14,271 nt of DNA from Thiopontia sp013349825 (GTDB taxonomy: Bacteria; Pseudomonadota; Gammaproteobacteria; GCF-002020875), in assembly GCA_963981015.1 (NCBI GenBank), contig CAXCCG010000068.1, forward strand, positions 1 to 14,271, given 5' to 3'. The position numbers and the translations under genes are program-made. A model generated the notes under the pieces. That model was not told the DNA's origin and searched no databases. It was given only the letters and a program-made list of their open reading frames with translations. The first letter of the stretch is position 1. Each line of letters starts with the position of its first letter. Of the stretch, positions 5,914-13,369 are shown piece by piece.

Positions 5914-7191
5914 ATGAAGCACCTTGAGATCAAGAAGATCGACTGATCCAACCGCCTAGTCAGAACCAACAATTTTGCCTCTGCCATCTATACCCTACCC
6001 CCAGATGCTCACCGCATTCTCTCTGTAGCCATCTCAATGATTCGCCAGAAGGATGATCAGTTCCATACCTACAGAATCTACACCAGACAGCTGACTGCAT
6101 TTTTCCCAGGACTACAGTCCGACAAAAATGCCATCACTCGCATCGATACCGCCACTGACGCCTTGATGGGTTCCTACATCAAGGTCAAGAAGAGGAACGG
6201 ATGGATCAAACGCAACCTGGTTCACTCTTGCCAGCTGGATAGAAATGGCGGCGATGCCTACGTCGATATCCGCATGGATGATGAGATGCTCCCTTTTCTA
6301 ATTGGGATCACCGGATGATTTTCAGCACCAAAAATTGAGAATATCCGCTTCTTCAAGAAGGAGAACCACTTCAAACTCTATGCCTTTTTCCATACGCACC
6401 TCTATCGCGGCAACACCGGAGAGGTACCACTATCTCAGATCAGAGAACTGCTATCGATTCAGAAAAAACAGTATAGGCTGGTTGGGCACCTAAAGAGTCG
6501 ACTGCTTGACCCTACTATCCACCTGATCAACAGCACTACCGACATCCATGTAACCTACAGCGCCTATAAGCACGGCAGAAGGGTGGCCGGATTTATCTTT
6601 GATATCCAGAAGCAATCACCTCAGTACACTCCTGCAGTTGCTACACCATCACTTCCATCCTCAACATCAGGTAATGACAGCAATACAGACCCATCACTGA
6701 TGGGACGCTATAGCGCCCTGGGCATTACTGAGCCAGAGTTCAAGCTGATCCATGAGAAACTGGGGAGCAAATACCTAGAGCAGCTACTGCACTATGTCGC
6801 TGACAAAAAAAGGCGTCATCAGATTCAATCCGAAAAGAGATATCTGTTCTGAGTCATCAAGAAGTCGCCACCTATTGAAGACCTATCGACTCCTGCCAGC
6901 ACTCAGGAGAAAAGGGACAACCAAGAAAAACAGCTCGAAGCTGAACAGCACAAAATTGAGCAACAACGCGTCAAGACACTGAAGAAGGAAGGGAGTGCAA
7001 TCACTGCAGCTGCAGAACAATATCTCAGCCAACTCTCTGAGAACGGCCTGCAACTACTGAAGGATGAGTTCAACTACACCCCTCACGCCAAAGGGTTGAG
7101 GTTCTGAAAAAAGCAGGTCGACTTTAGCAACAAGCTGGTAGATGCCACCTTCAAGCGCTATATCTACTGCAAACGCCTACACCATAAATAA
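5914..7191 (+). pseudogene. Rep_3-like plasmid replication initiator interrupted by four in-frame TGA codons
   Basis: Read in one frame from ATG 5914 to TAA 7189-7191, this gives 425 codons. The only breaks are TGA at codons 11 (5944), 135 (6316), 313 (6850) and 398 (7105). There is no TAA, no TAG and no frameshift. The translated product resembles Rep_3/RepB initiators: SNRLVRTNNFASAIYTLPPD and HRILSVAISMI near the N-terminus (first winged-helix domain), LPFLIGITG then KLYAFFHTHL and IRELLSI (second winged-helix domain, about 130-220), a Pro/Ser-rich linker (about 228-250), and a charged helical C-terminal part. Four 21-bp iterons and an operator-like inverted repeat lie directly upstream, supporting the assignment. 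Trp is otherwise encoded once, by TGG at codon 97. It may be a silenced initiator of an integrated plasmid, or a gene whose UGA codons are read through or reassigned. Real TGA stops end yicC, int and rph nearby. No good ribosome binding site precedes the ATG. Confidence 0.75.
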
Positions 7192-7208
7192 CGATTCCTG
7201 CCAAAATA

Positions 7209-7243
7209 CGCTAATCTTTGCCAAGCATTAAAAAGGATTAGCG
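7209..7243. promoter_or_regulatory. Inverted repeat before parD (possible operator)
   Basis: CGCTAATC (7209-7216) and GATTAGCG (7236-7243) are perfect 8-bp inverted arms with a 19-bp spacer, ending 3 bp before the parD ATG. The SD-like AAAAGGA (7231-7237) partly overlaps the right arm. ParD-type antitoxins usually repress their own promoter by binding palindromes there, so this is a reasonable operator candidate; it could also fold in the mRNA and hide the ribosome binding site. Confidence 0.45.
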
Positions 7244-7246
7244 ATT

Positions 7247-7495
7247 ATGGCAACAATGAATATCTCACTTCCTGGCGCAATGAAAGACTGGATGGAGCAG
7301 CAGGTTGGGTCACGTTACAGCAATGTCAGCGACTACATGCAGGATCTGATCCGTAAGGAGCAAGATCACTCCGAAAAAATCGAAGCGATGCAGCAGCATG
7401 TTACGGAAGGCATCGAAAGCGGTACTGGCTCATACACTATGGTCGAGTTACGCGAGATTGCGCACAAGCAGAAAACCAAGGCCAAAGATCGCTAG
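7247..7495 (+). CDS. parD: ParD-family antitoxin, apparently without ParE
   Basis: This 82-residue protein matches the ParD family: the N-terminal ribbon-helix-helix signature MATMNISLPGAMKDWMEQQV, then GSRYSNVSDYMQDLIRKEQ, and a flexible charged C-terminus that normally wraps the ParE toxin. The start ATG 7247 has an AAAAGGA ribosome binding site 9 nt upstream. A parE gene would be expected directly downstream or overlapping, but the + strand frames between 7480 and 7740 show nothing like ParE. It therefore looks like an orphan antitoxin, perhaps left after toxin loss, or it acts on a toxin elsewhere (a RelE/ParE-like domain occurs in the nearby helicase, though on the opposite strand and without evidence of pairing). 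Confidence 0.85.
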   Translation: MATMNISLPGAMKDWMEQQVGSRYSNVSDYMQDLIRKEQDHSEKIEAMQQHVTEGIESGTGSYTMVELREIAHKQKTKAKDR

Positions 7496-7606
7496 CAGCC
7501 CCAATACAGCACCCCCCTCTTTGGTTGTAAGCAGATCGAGAATTGCTCCCAGCGCTGCAAAGATAAACCACAAGATCAGAAAACCCATTACACCAGAGAG
7601 CATGTT
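7448..7606 (-). CDS. Possible small two-helix membrane protein
   Basis: From ATG 7606 this frame encodes 52 residues with two hydrophobic helices (about 5-23, GVMGFLILWFIFAALGAIL, and 31-48, GAVLGLLAIFGLGFLLV) joined by a short polar loop (DLLTTKEGG). The sequence CAGGAAAC lies directly before the ATG and gives a fair ribosome binding site. The frame is open further to a GTG at 7660, which would add 18 less hydrophobic residues. It lies downstream of the helicase stop (7736) in the same direction, so it could be the last gene of that operon. Its 3' end overlaps parD by 48 bp on the opposite strand. The clean hydrophobic pattern suggests a real gene, but I do not recognise a family. Confidence 0.45.
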   Translation of the reverse strand, partial: NMLSGVMGFLILWFIFAALGAILDLLTTKEGGAVLGLLAIFGLGFLLVRNLA

Positions 7607-7735
7607 TCCTGTATCGGTGGCTATTGGGATTTGGAGCTCAGGTGGAGATATTGCAACCACCTCACCTACGCAGTTGGTTTACAGAACGAACAATCGAAAT
7701 GAGCTGCCTGTATCAATAAGCAATACGTTAAACCG

Positions 7736-9808
7736 TTATCCTTTCAAATCATCCAAAAATTCTGATTCAGGATCAACACTGCTCACCAACAAATGATCTC
7801 TCGCTCGGGTGCAAGCAACATAGAGTAAGTGCCTTTCAGTGTCATACACCTCTTCAAGGTCAGCATCATCGGAAACCGACTCCATACGCTCCTGCAGGGG
7901 AAGTATCTCATCATCACAAGCCATCACAACAACTGCCCTGAACTCAAGCCCTTTTGCCAAATGCATACTACTGATAGACAACCTGCCTGTAATAGTCTCC
8001 ATATGCTCATCCAGGATCTTGAATGGAACTTCTAAAGGTTCAACTGCAGCCTCTGCACGTTGAAACTGAGCATCAGAGCGTACGAACAGGCCAATTTCAT
8101 GCGGTAAGAGGCCATCTGAAATCCTCTCCTCTATCCAGCCTGAAACTGCACTGATCTCATCCTCCTCAGAACTAAATACCCGGACATCTGGATCAGGACC
8201 GTTAAACACGGATACCGTTCCATGACGGTCATCAACATTACCATCCACATCGGACACCTCTGGTCCCAGAAGCCGATCTGCTTGCATCCGTATCTGATGA
8301 GAGGTTCGATAATTGATCTTCAGGATCTGGGAACGACCACGGATATCAACACCTAATGCTTTCCAGGAGAACGGTGTCTGAAAAATTCTCTGCCCCAAAT
8401 CTCCTGCAAAAAATAATGCATTACTACGCCCTCCCCCAAGCGCTGAGAGAAAACGCAACTGCGCAACACTGACATCTTGCGCCTCATCAACAATGGCAAA
8501 ATCAAACGGAGGGTATTTTCGCTCCCTAGTTTTGGTTGCCAATACACTGAACATTGAAGATCGAGTCAGCACCCCCTCTGCTTTCAGCCCTTCCTTCACC
8601 AGCTCAAAAATCGACCATAGAACAGCTCTCTGTTTTTCTGGAAGCCTCGTTTTGCGCCCTAATCGAACCACATCACGATAATCCTCCCACTGCTCCAACT
8701 GCCATGCATCAACCACATCCTCCCACTCCCCCAACAGAAAACGGTTGGTAAATTTATGGTCTTCAATCTGCTTTGCAGCCTCACTCAATAGCTCGGAAAC
8801 TTTCTCTCTTGGTGCAATATTAACGGCTCCTGTAACCGCTTCATAAAGCTGTTCCCCAATAGCATCAACCGCATGAACCTCTAACCGCTCCCCCAATCGA
8901 GGTTCATCGCTAATCAATATCCTGAGCTTAGCTCTAAGCGCATTTGCCAATGTATTAGAAAACGTAGTGAGAAGAACCCTCGCATCAGGATAACTACGCG
9001 CCAGACGTACTGCACGGTGCAGGGCAACAATGGTTTTTCCTGTACCTGCAGAGCCTGAAACCCGAGCAGGGCCATTGAAATCCTTTTCAACAATATTTCG
9101 CTGAGTTGGATGCAAAAAGACCGTCCACTTATCCCAAGGATAATCAAGCGCTTTAGCCAACTCATCGGAGTCGGTCATCAAACGGAATCGACGCTGCGCA
9201 TCTGGATGGTCAAATGGATCAGCCTCTTTCGAATTAGCTACAGAAACCTGTGGCTGCCCACCCGTTGCCAATTCCAGTAATGCTTCAGCTGCCTCTCCAG
9301 GAAGATGATCCGCTATCTGGAGCAGACTATCCTCATCTGCACCCAAGACATCCTCAACCCAATCTTTAGGAACACCATACCCAAGCAACACCTCCTCAGC
9401 GACACCTTCAAAAAGGAGTGGCTTAGCAGGCTCCGCCAGCTCAGTAGGCACATAAGTAGGCACCAGAATTTCCTGGATAGTCTCACGAACCTCCACCAAC
9501 TGAGCAGCCCCTGTTTTAGGGTGAACATCCAACCTTCTACGCTCTGCCCAGTGATATGCCTTATCGTGATGATCAACGTAACAGAGCAACAAGCTTGAAT
9601 CCGTTTTATGGACAATGATCCGTATATCCCGATTGACACGTATCGACCAAAAATTTTTGTCTTTAGCTCGATCAAGCTTGTGAAAACTCATACCAGGGTT
9701 AGACGGATTGAGCTGCAGATCAAAAGACGTCATCTTAACGACCTTCTGCTCCCCCCCTGTTAACCTGGAAAGGCTATCGGTAAATGTGTCTGCGATACGA
9801 AATTGCAT
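7736..9808 (-). CDS. SF1 (UvrD-like) helicase with N-terminal RelE/ParE-like domain
   Basis: A protein of 690 residues from ATG 9808. This start has GAGG 9 nt upstream and sits 4 nt after the ietS stop; a TTG at 9823 would add five residues. Residues 1-95 resemble a RelE/ParE toxin fold: a short strand, helices, then FWSIRVNRDIRIIVHK and CYVDHHDKAYHWAERR, like the core and tail of RelE. The rest is a superfamily 1 helicase: Walker A GSAGTGKT (252-259, Lys258), Walker B VDEAQD (Asp441, Glu442), GDLGQRIF, a NYRTSHQIR motif, and the C-terminal VACTRARDHLL (near 663-674). No nuclease domain is visible. SF1 enzymes of this type translocate on DNA, and many defence systems use UvrD-like helicases. 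Whether the RelE-like part cleaves RNA, binds a partner or inhibits itself cannot be told. It is the third gene of the ietA-ietS operon and is probably translationally coupled to ietS. Confidence 0.88.
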   Translation of the reverse strand: MQFRIADTFTDSLSRLTGGEQKVVKMTSFDLQLNPSNPGMSFHKLDRAKDKNFWSIRVNRDIRIIVHKTDSSLLLCYVDHHDKAYHWAERRRLDVHPKTGAAQLVEVRETIQEILVPTYVPTELAEPAKPLLFEGVAEEVLLGYGVPKDWVEDVLGADEDSLLQIADHLPGEAAEALLELATGGQPQVSVANSKEADPFDHPDAQRRFRLMTDSDELAKALDYPWDKWTVFLHPTQRNIVEKDFNGPARVSGSAGTGKTIVALHRAVRLARSYPDARVLLTTFSNTLANALRAKLRILISDEPRLGERLEVHAVDAIGEQLYEAVTGAVNIAPREKVSELLSEAAKQIEDHKFTNRFLLGEWEDVVDAWQLEQWEDYRDVVRLGRKTRLPEKQRAVLWSIFELVKEGLKAEGVLTRSSMFSVLATKTRERKYPPFDFAIVDEAQDVSVAQLRFLSALGGGRSNALFFAGDLGQRIFQTPFSWKALGVDIRGRSQILKINYRTSHQIRMQADRLLGPEVSDVDGNVDDRHGTVSVFNGPDPDVRVFSSEEDEISAVSGWIEERISDGLLPHEIGLFVRSDAQFQRAEAAVEPLEVPFKILDEHMETITGRLSISSMHLAKGLEFRAVVVMACDDEILPLQERMESVSDDADLEEVYDTERHLLYVACTRARDHLLVSSVDPESEFLDDLKG

Positions 9809-9812
9809 TAAT

Positions 9813-12311
9813 TTAAACCTCAACGGCTGTGGTTACTTGATTCTCTATCGCACTATAGAGTTCAACATCTATCTCAGGCGCTCTGATAGAGACCAGCAAT
9901 GAATAATCAGCTTGTTGGTTATAGCGTTCCAATTTTTGGCGCAGCTTCCACCAGCCACTCACTGGATATACTGCCAAAATCCCACGGCTCGCCAGATCCG
10001 CTGCAGTCCCCTTCCAGATATCAGAATGCAAACTACCTCTATGGCGATTGTCTGTACCCAACAGCCAACTCGAATCACTGCCACTACTGGCACGACTACC
10101 TTCTTCGGTATCTCTAACAATTTTATTGATTCGATACCGGAACTCATCATCAGATTCATGCGCTCTCTTCACATCAAAACGTAACCCATGAGATTCATAA
10201 CGATAGCGTGACTTCACTCCACGGCTTGATGGATTAGGCTCGATAAAATAGGAGAGTGTCACCCTCATCTCCACTTCAGCTTCACCCAATGCTTCTAGCT
10301 CCTCCAACGGCCAAGGCAATCGATGCAGATTCATATCCCGTAACTTAGGGCTAGCTGTATCTTCTCGCTGAAACGGCTGCAATCGGTCTTCACAAATCAG
10401 GGTCAGAGAGTTTTCAACACTCCACAATGCTGTTGAAAGATCCGGTTGCCCAAAGCCACAGTGGCGAACCAACTGTGCAACATCTCCTTTACTTGGTTTT
10501 TCTGGGTTGGAAAGGAATTGCCTTTTCATTGTCGAAGTCCACTCTGCAGAGTGAACCATCAACGCACGGATTGTCTCTACACGCAGTTCCGGATACTCTG
10601 CCATCAAACGTGCAACCATTCGACTAGCAAGCGCGCTTGCTGCACTGGTTGCTCTACTCGTTGTAAACAGTCTCTCATTAACCCTGGAGCTTGTCGTCAA
10701 AAGACTCAAACTATGCATCCAGGCTGCACTGATTGCATCTTTAGCGACATTCCCCCCCTCAAAAACCACATCGGGTTTCAATGGCCAGTGAGGGTCCCAT
10801 TCTTGTGATGTCGTACTGAATGGACTCAACCCGCCTACAGGAGCAATCGGTTGGTAGCCATCGGTATCCGGTTCAGTAATATGAACCAGCTCTGTGCTGG
10901 CACCCACAGTCAAAGCATTCCATGCCTGACCTGGATCGTGAATCGCATCACTGCTATTACTATCAGGATAATCCGCCCATGATTCAATATCATCAATATT
11001 GCCTGCAGAGATCACAAACAACCGATGCATCTCTCCCTGATTCTCATAATCAACCGCCAAACGATCTATTGTCGCCGACCAGGCAGAAGGCTGTCCCTTG
11101 TCACGCGCATCTTCAGCCGTAATCGCCATTCCAAATACACGCTTCCGTTCAGGTGCCGTGATTTCTGGTCGACTAACCGCCTGCATGGTCAAGTAACCAT
11201 GATGTGCTGGATCACCTCCATTCGCACCATCCTGATCCAGAAGTTTGACAGACTCCAGACGATGAGAAATCTCAACTGGGGCAGCACTATCCAAAGCGGT
11301 TGTCAGATCTCCCAGCACTGCCAGTCCAGCCATCTCCGTACCATGGCCGGCATTATCATTCAGGCCCCAGCCAGGCTCCACCGTATGGGTATCATACTGA
11401 GAGATTGATGGGCTTAACAGTGGATGACCTCTATTGACCCCTGTATCCAGCAGACAAACATAGGGAACATTGTCTATTTCACCCGGAACAGTCATCCTCT
11501 GCAACAATTCATCGGCCCACTCCGGCTGTTCCTCTGGCGGTAGTGAATCAAAGAAGTCCGCAGTCTCTTTTGCTCGTCTCAACTCGGCAATATTGTTCAA
11601 TGTCATCACAGAGCTCTGCATCAACTCCAGTGAACCAAATACCAGCAAGACTGTACGCTCCGGGAACTCAATCTCACCGCTCGCAATTCGAAACCCCAAA
11701 CCTTCAGCGAGCTGTTTAAAGTGATCAACAGCCCCCATTCTATTTCGGCGTACTGGCAACCAAACCTCCCACCAGAATGCCTCTTCCGCGTCTGTCGGAA
11801 ATACCACTGGGTCATCTGTCCAAAGCGCCTGCACACTGGCTACCCGAACGCTCCGAATTGCATCCACTAAAGCCTGATTTCTTGGGGCTCCACTTTTGGT
11901 ATCCTTATTGAGATATTCTGCAATCTTGTTCTCCAAGATATGGAGCTTGCCATCTGGCATAAACACCGTAGCAAAGGTCTTGCCATCACTATAACGCACA
12001 TTCTGCAACTCAATCCCTGATCCCTCAGCTGTCAAGGACTCGAACGCCAGCTCAATATCAGGTAGGCTCTCAAACTCGATTTGCAAGCCAAAGCCATCCC
12101 TCAGCCCCATCTCTTCCTGTTGAGCACGCGCTTGCTCAATGGATGGAACCAAACCATGTAATTGGTGTAATAATTTTTGCCCGTGGGTTTGGCGATTCTG
12201 GCGAGGAATTCCATTATCACCCCCCCTACCCACTACAGGGCTGAAGAGCTCAGACTGTGCCGTATTGTTTAAAATGAAGTGCCGTTTTGGCTCAGGTCTC
12301 TCTTCTGCCAC
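9813..12311 (-). CDS. ietS: Subtilisin-like serine protease IetS (S8 family)
   Basis: This 832-residue protein starts at GTG 12311 behind an AAAGGA ribosome binding site (7-nt spacing), 21 nt after ietA. An N-terminal extension of about 270 residues is followed by an S8 catalytic domain with Asp289 in LLDTGVN, His323 in GHGTEMAG, an SAGN oxyanion-type segment, and Ser556 in RATSAAS. The usual GTSxA around the serine reads ATSAA here. There is no signal peptide, so the enzyme should act in the cytoplasm. A C-terminal region of about 200 residues follows the protease domain. Pairing with an AAA+ ATPase encoded just upstream identifies the ietA/ietS type, known as a protease toxin with an ATPase antitoxin on the Agrobacterium Ti plasmid pTiC58 and reported as an antiphage system. 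Its substrate here is unknown. The stop TAA (9815-9813) is 4 nt before the helicase ATG. Confidence 0.9.
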   Translation of the reverse strand: MAEERPEPKRHFILNNTAQSELFSPVVGRGGDNGIPRQNRQTHGQKLLHQLHGLVPSIEQARAQQEEMGLRDGFGLQIEFESLPDIELAFESLTAEGSGIELQNVRYSDGKTFATVFMPDGKLHILENKIAEYLNKDTKSGAPRNQALVDAIRSVRVASVQALWTDDPVVFPTDAEEAFWWEVWLPVRRNRMGAVDHFKQLAEGLGFRIASGEIEFPERTVLLVFGSLELMQSSVMTLNNIAELRRAKETADFFDSLPPEEQPEWADELLQRMTVPGEIDNVPYVCLLDTGVNRGHPLLSPSISQYDTHTVEPGWGLNDNAGHGTEMAGLAVLGDLTTALDSAAPVEISHRLESVKLLDQDGANGGDPAHHGYLTMQAVSRPEITAPERKRVFGMAITAEDARDKGQPSAWSATIDRLAVDYENQGEMHRLFVISAGNIDDIESWADYPDSNSSDAIHDPGQAWNALTVGASTELVHITEPDTDGYQPIAPVGGLSPFSTTSQEWDPHWPLKPDVVFEGGNVAKDAISAAWMHSLSLLTTSSRVNERLFTTSRATSAASALASRMVARLMAEYPELRVETIRALMVHSAEWTSTMKRQFLSNPEKPSKGDVAQLVRHCGFGQPDLSTALWSVENSLTLICEDRLQPFQREDTASPKLRDMNLHRLPWPLEELEALGEAEVEMRVTLSYFIEPNPSSRGVKSRYRYESHGLRFDVKRAHESDDEFRYRINKIVRDTEEGSRASSGSDSSWLLGTDNRHRGSLHSDIWKGTAADLASRGILAVYPVSGWWKLRQKLERYNQQADYSLLVSIRAPEIDVELYSAIENQVTTAVEV

Positions 12312-12332
12312 AACTTATCCTTTCCTCGTCCG

Positions 12333-13328
12333 TTACCCGGTAAAGCGTGCTTTTGCCTGAACACGCTCTTCAATGGCATGGCGAATATCAGCCTCAACAA
12401 GCTGCTCTTTCTGCTCGATTACCAGCTCTTTCAGAGCCTCATCACATGCACGGGTAATTTCGGCATAGCTCAACCCTTGAGCCTTCCCTGCCAATCGATT
12501 CCAGGAGCCCCCTTTACGCGTTCGTCGCCCTAAACGAGACTTCAACAGATCACCAATACTTGTCTGGTCGGGCAAATCATAGTGCAAAATGTCATCAAAG
12601 CGACGAAAAAGAGCATGATCCAGAATCTCTGGATGGTTGGTTGCCGCCACAATCAAGCTATGCGACTCATCCTGCTCAATCATCTGCAGGAAACTATTGA
12701 GAATGCGCCGCACCTCGCCCACATCATTTTCCATCCCTCGCTGCGACCCTATCGCATCAAACTCATCAAAGAAGTAAACCCCCCGTGTACGACTCGTGGC
12801 ATCAAATACCTGTCGCAGTTTGGCGGCAGTCTCCCCCATATATTTGGTAATCAAACCATCAAGGCGCACCTGGAATTGCGGCAACCCCAACTCACCCGCC
12901 AATACCGAGGCGGTTAGTGTCTTTCCCGTCCCCGGAGGCCCAACCAGGAGCAATTTACGCCGAGGAGAAAGCCCATGCGCAAGTAGCCTGGTCGCCTGAC
13001 GCTGTTCACGAATCACCCGCAGCAGCTGATACTCCAGTTGATCGTCCAGCACCATCTCGTTGAGACGCGTCTTTGGGTAGGAGACATTGAGCAGCCCCGC
13101 CAGCTCCCCCCGTGGCCGAGCAATGGGAATCGCTTTGTCACCCTCTTTTGGCGGTAAGCCACGCTGAGCCTTGGCCTGATCCACCAGATCACGCAGCTCT
13201 TCCGCCAGCTTTCCATGACCAATCTTTGCTTCATGCGCCGCTAACTGCATGGCAATCGAGTAGAACCTCTCCTCATTGCCCTCAGCATGTGACTTTAATA
13301 GTGATTTCAGTTGGTTAGCACTAGCCAT
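12333..13328 (-). CDS. ietA: AAA+ ATPase IetA
   Basis: A protein of 331 residues from ATG 13328, which has AGAGGG 7 nt upstream. An in-frame ATG at 13334 is also possible, but the Shine-Dalgarno sequence would abut it. An N-terminal helical region (1-95) is followed by one AAA+ module: Walker A GPPGTGKT (130-137, Lys136), Walker B FFDEFDAIG (Asp188, Glu189), a sensor-1-like segment VAATNHPEILD, and the arginine-finger-like FRRFDDILHYDLP. This is the FtsH/spastin-like group of hexameric unfoldases. In the ietAS pair the ATPase counteracts or controls the S8 protease, either as antitoxin or by feeding it substrates. It is the first gene of the leftward ietA-ietS-helicase run, and the 37-bp gap from the nitrilase stop contains a TATAAT. 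Confidence 0.9.
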   Translation of the reverse strand: MASANQLKSLLKSHAEGNEERFYSIAMQLAAHEAKIGHGKLAEELRDLVDQAKAQRGLPPKEGDKAIPIARPRGELAGLLNVSYPKTRLNEMVLDDQLEYQLLRVIREQRQATRLLAHGLSPRRKLLLVGPPGTGKTLTASVLAGELGLPQFQVRLDGLITKYMGETAAKLRQVFDATSRTRGVYFFDEFDAIGSQRGMENDVGEVRRILNSFLQMIEQDESHSLIVAATNHPEILDHALFRRFDDILHYDLPDQTSIGDLLKSRLGRRTRKGGSWNRLAGKAQGLSYAEITRACDEALKELVIEQKEQLVEADIRHAIEERVQAKARFTG

Positions 13329-13348
13329 TGTCATTCCCTCTATGAGCC

Positions 13349-13354
13349 ATTATA
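13349..13354 (-). promoter_or_regulatory. Possible -10 element before ietA
   Basis: A perfect TATAAT reads on the minus strand at 13354-13349, about 21 bp upstream of the ietA start at 13328, inside the short gap after the nitrilase stop. No good -35 hexamer is seen 16-18 bp upstream, so this is either a weak or activator-dependent promoter or a chance match. If real, ietA-ietS-helicase could be expressed separately from the nitrilase gene. Confidence 0.35.
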
Positions 13355-13369
13355 CCCTGTAGACCTTCA

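Noticed and set aside
5914..7191. The in-frame TGA codons as selenocysteine
   Set aside because: Four Sec residues in a replication initiator are implausible, and I see no SECIS-like hairpin just after the TGA codons.
7398..7796. Open + strand frame after parD as a possible ParE toxin
   Set aside because: The 132-residue product is Ser/Arg/Pro-rich, starts inside parD and shows no ParE pattern; it is a shadow of the opposite strand.
10446..10808. Long + strand open frames opposite ietS and the helicase (also 11025-11408, 9899-10184)
   Set aside because: They have Cys/His/Gln-rich low-quality translations and lie fully inside well-supported minus strand genes.
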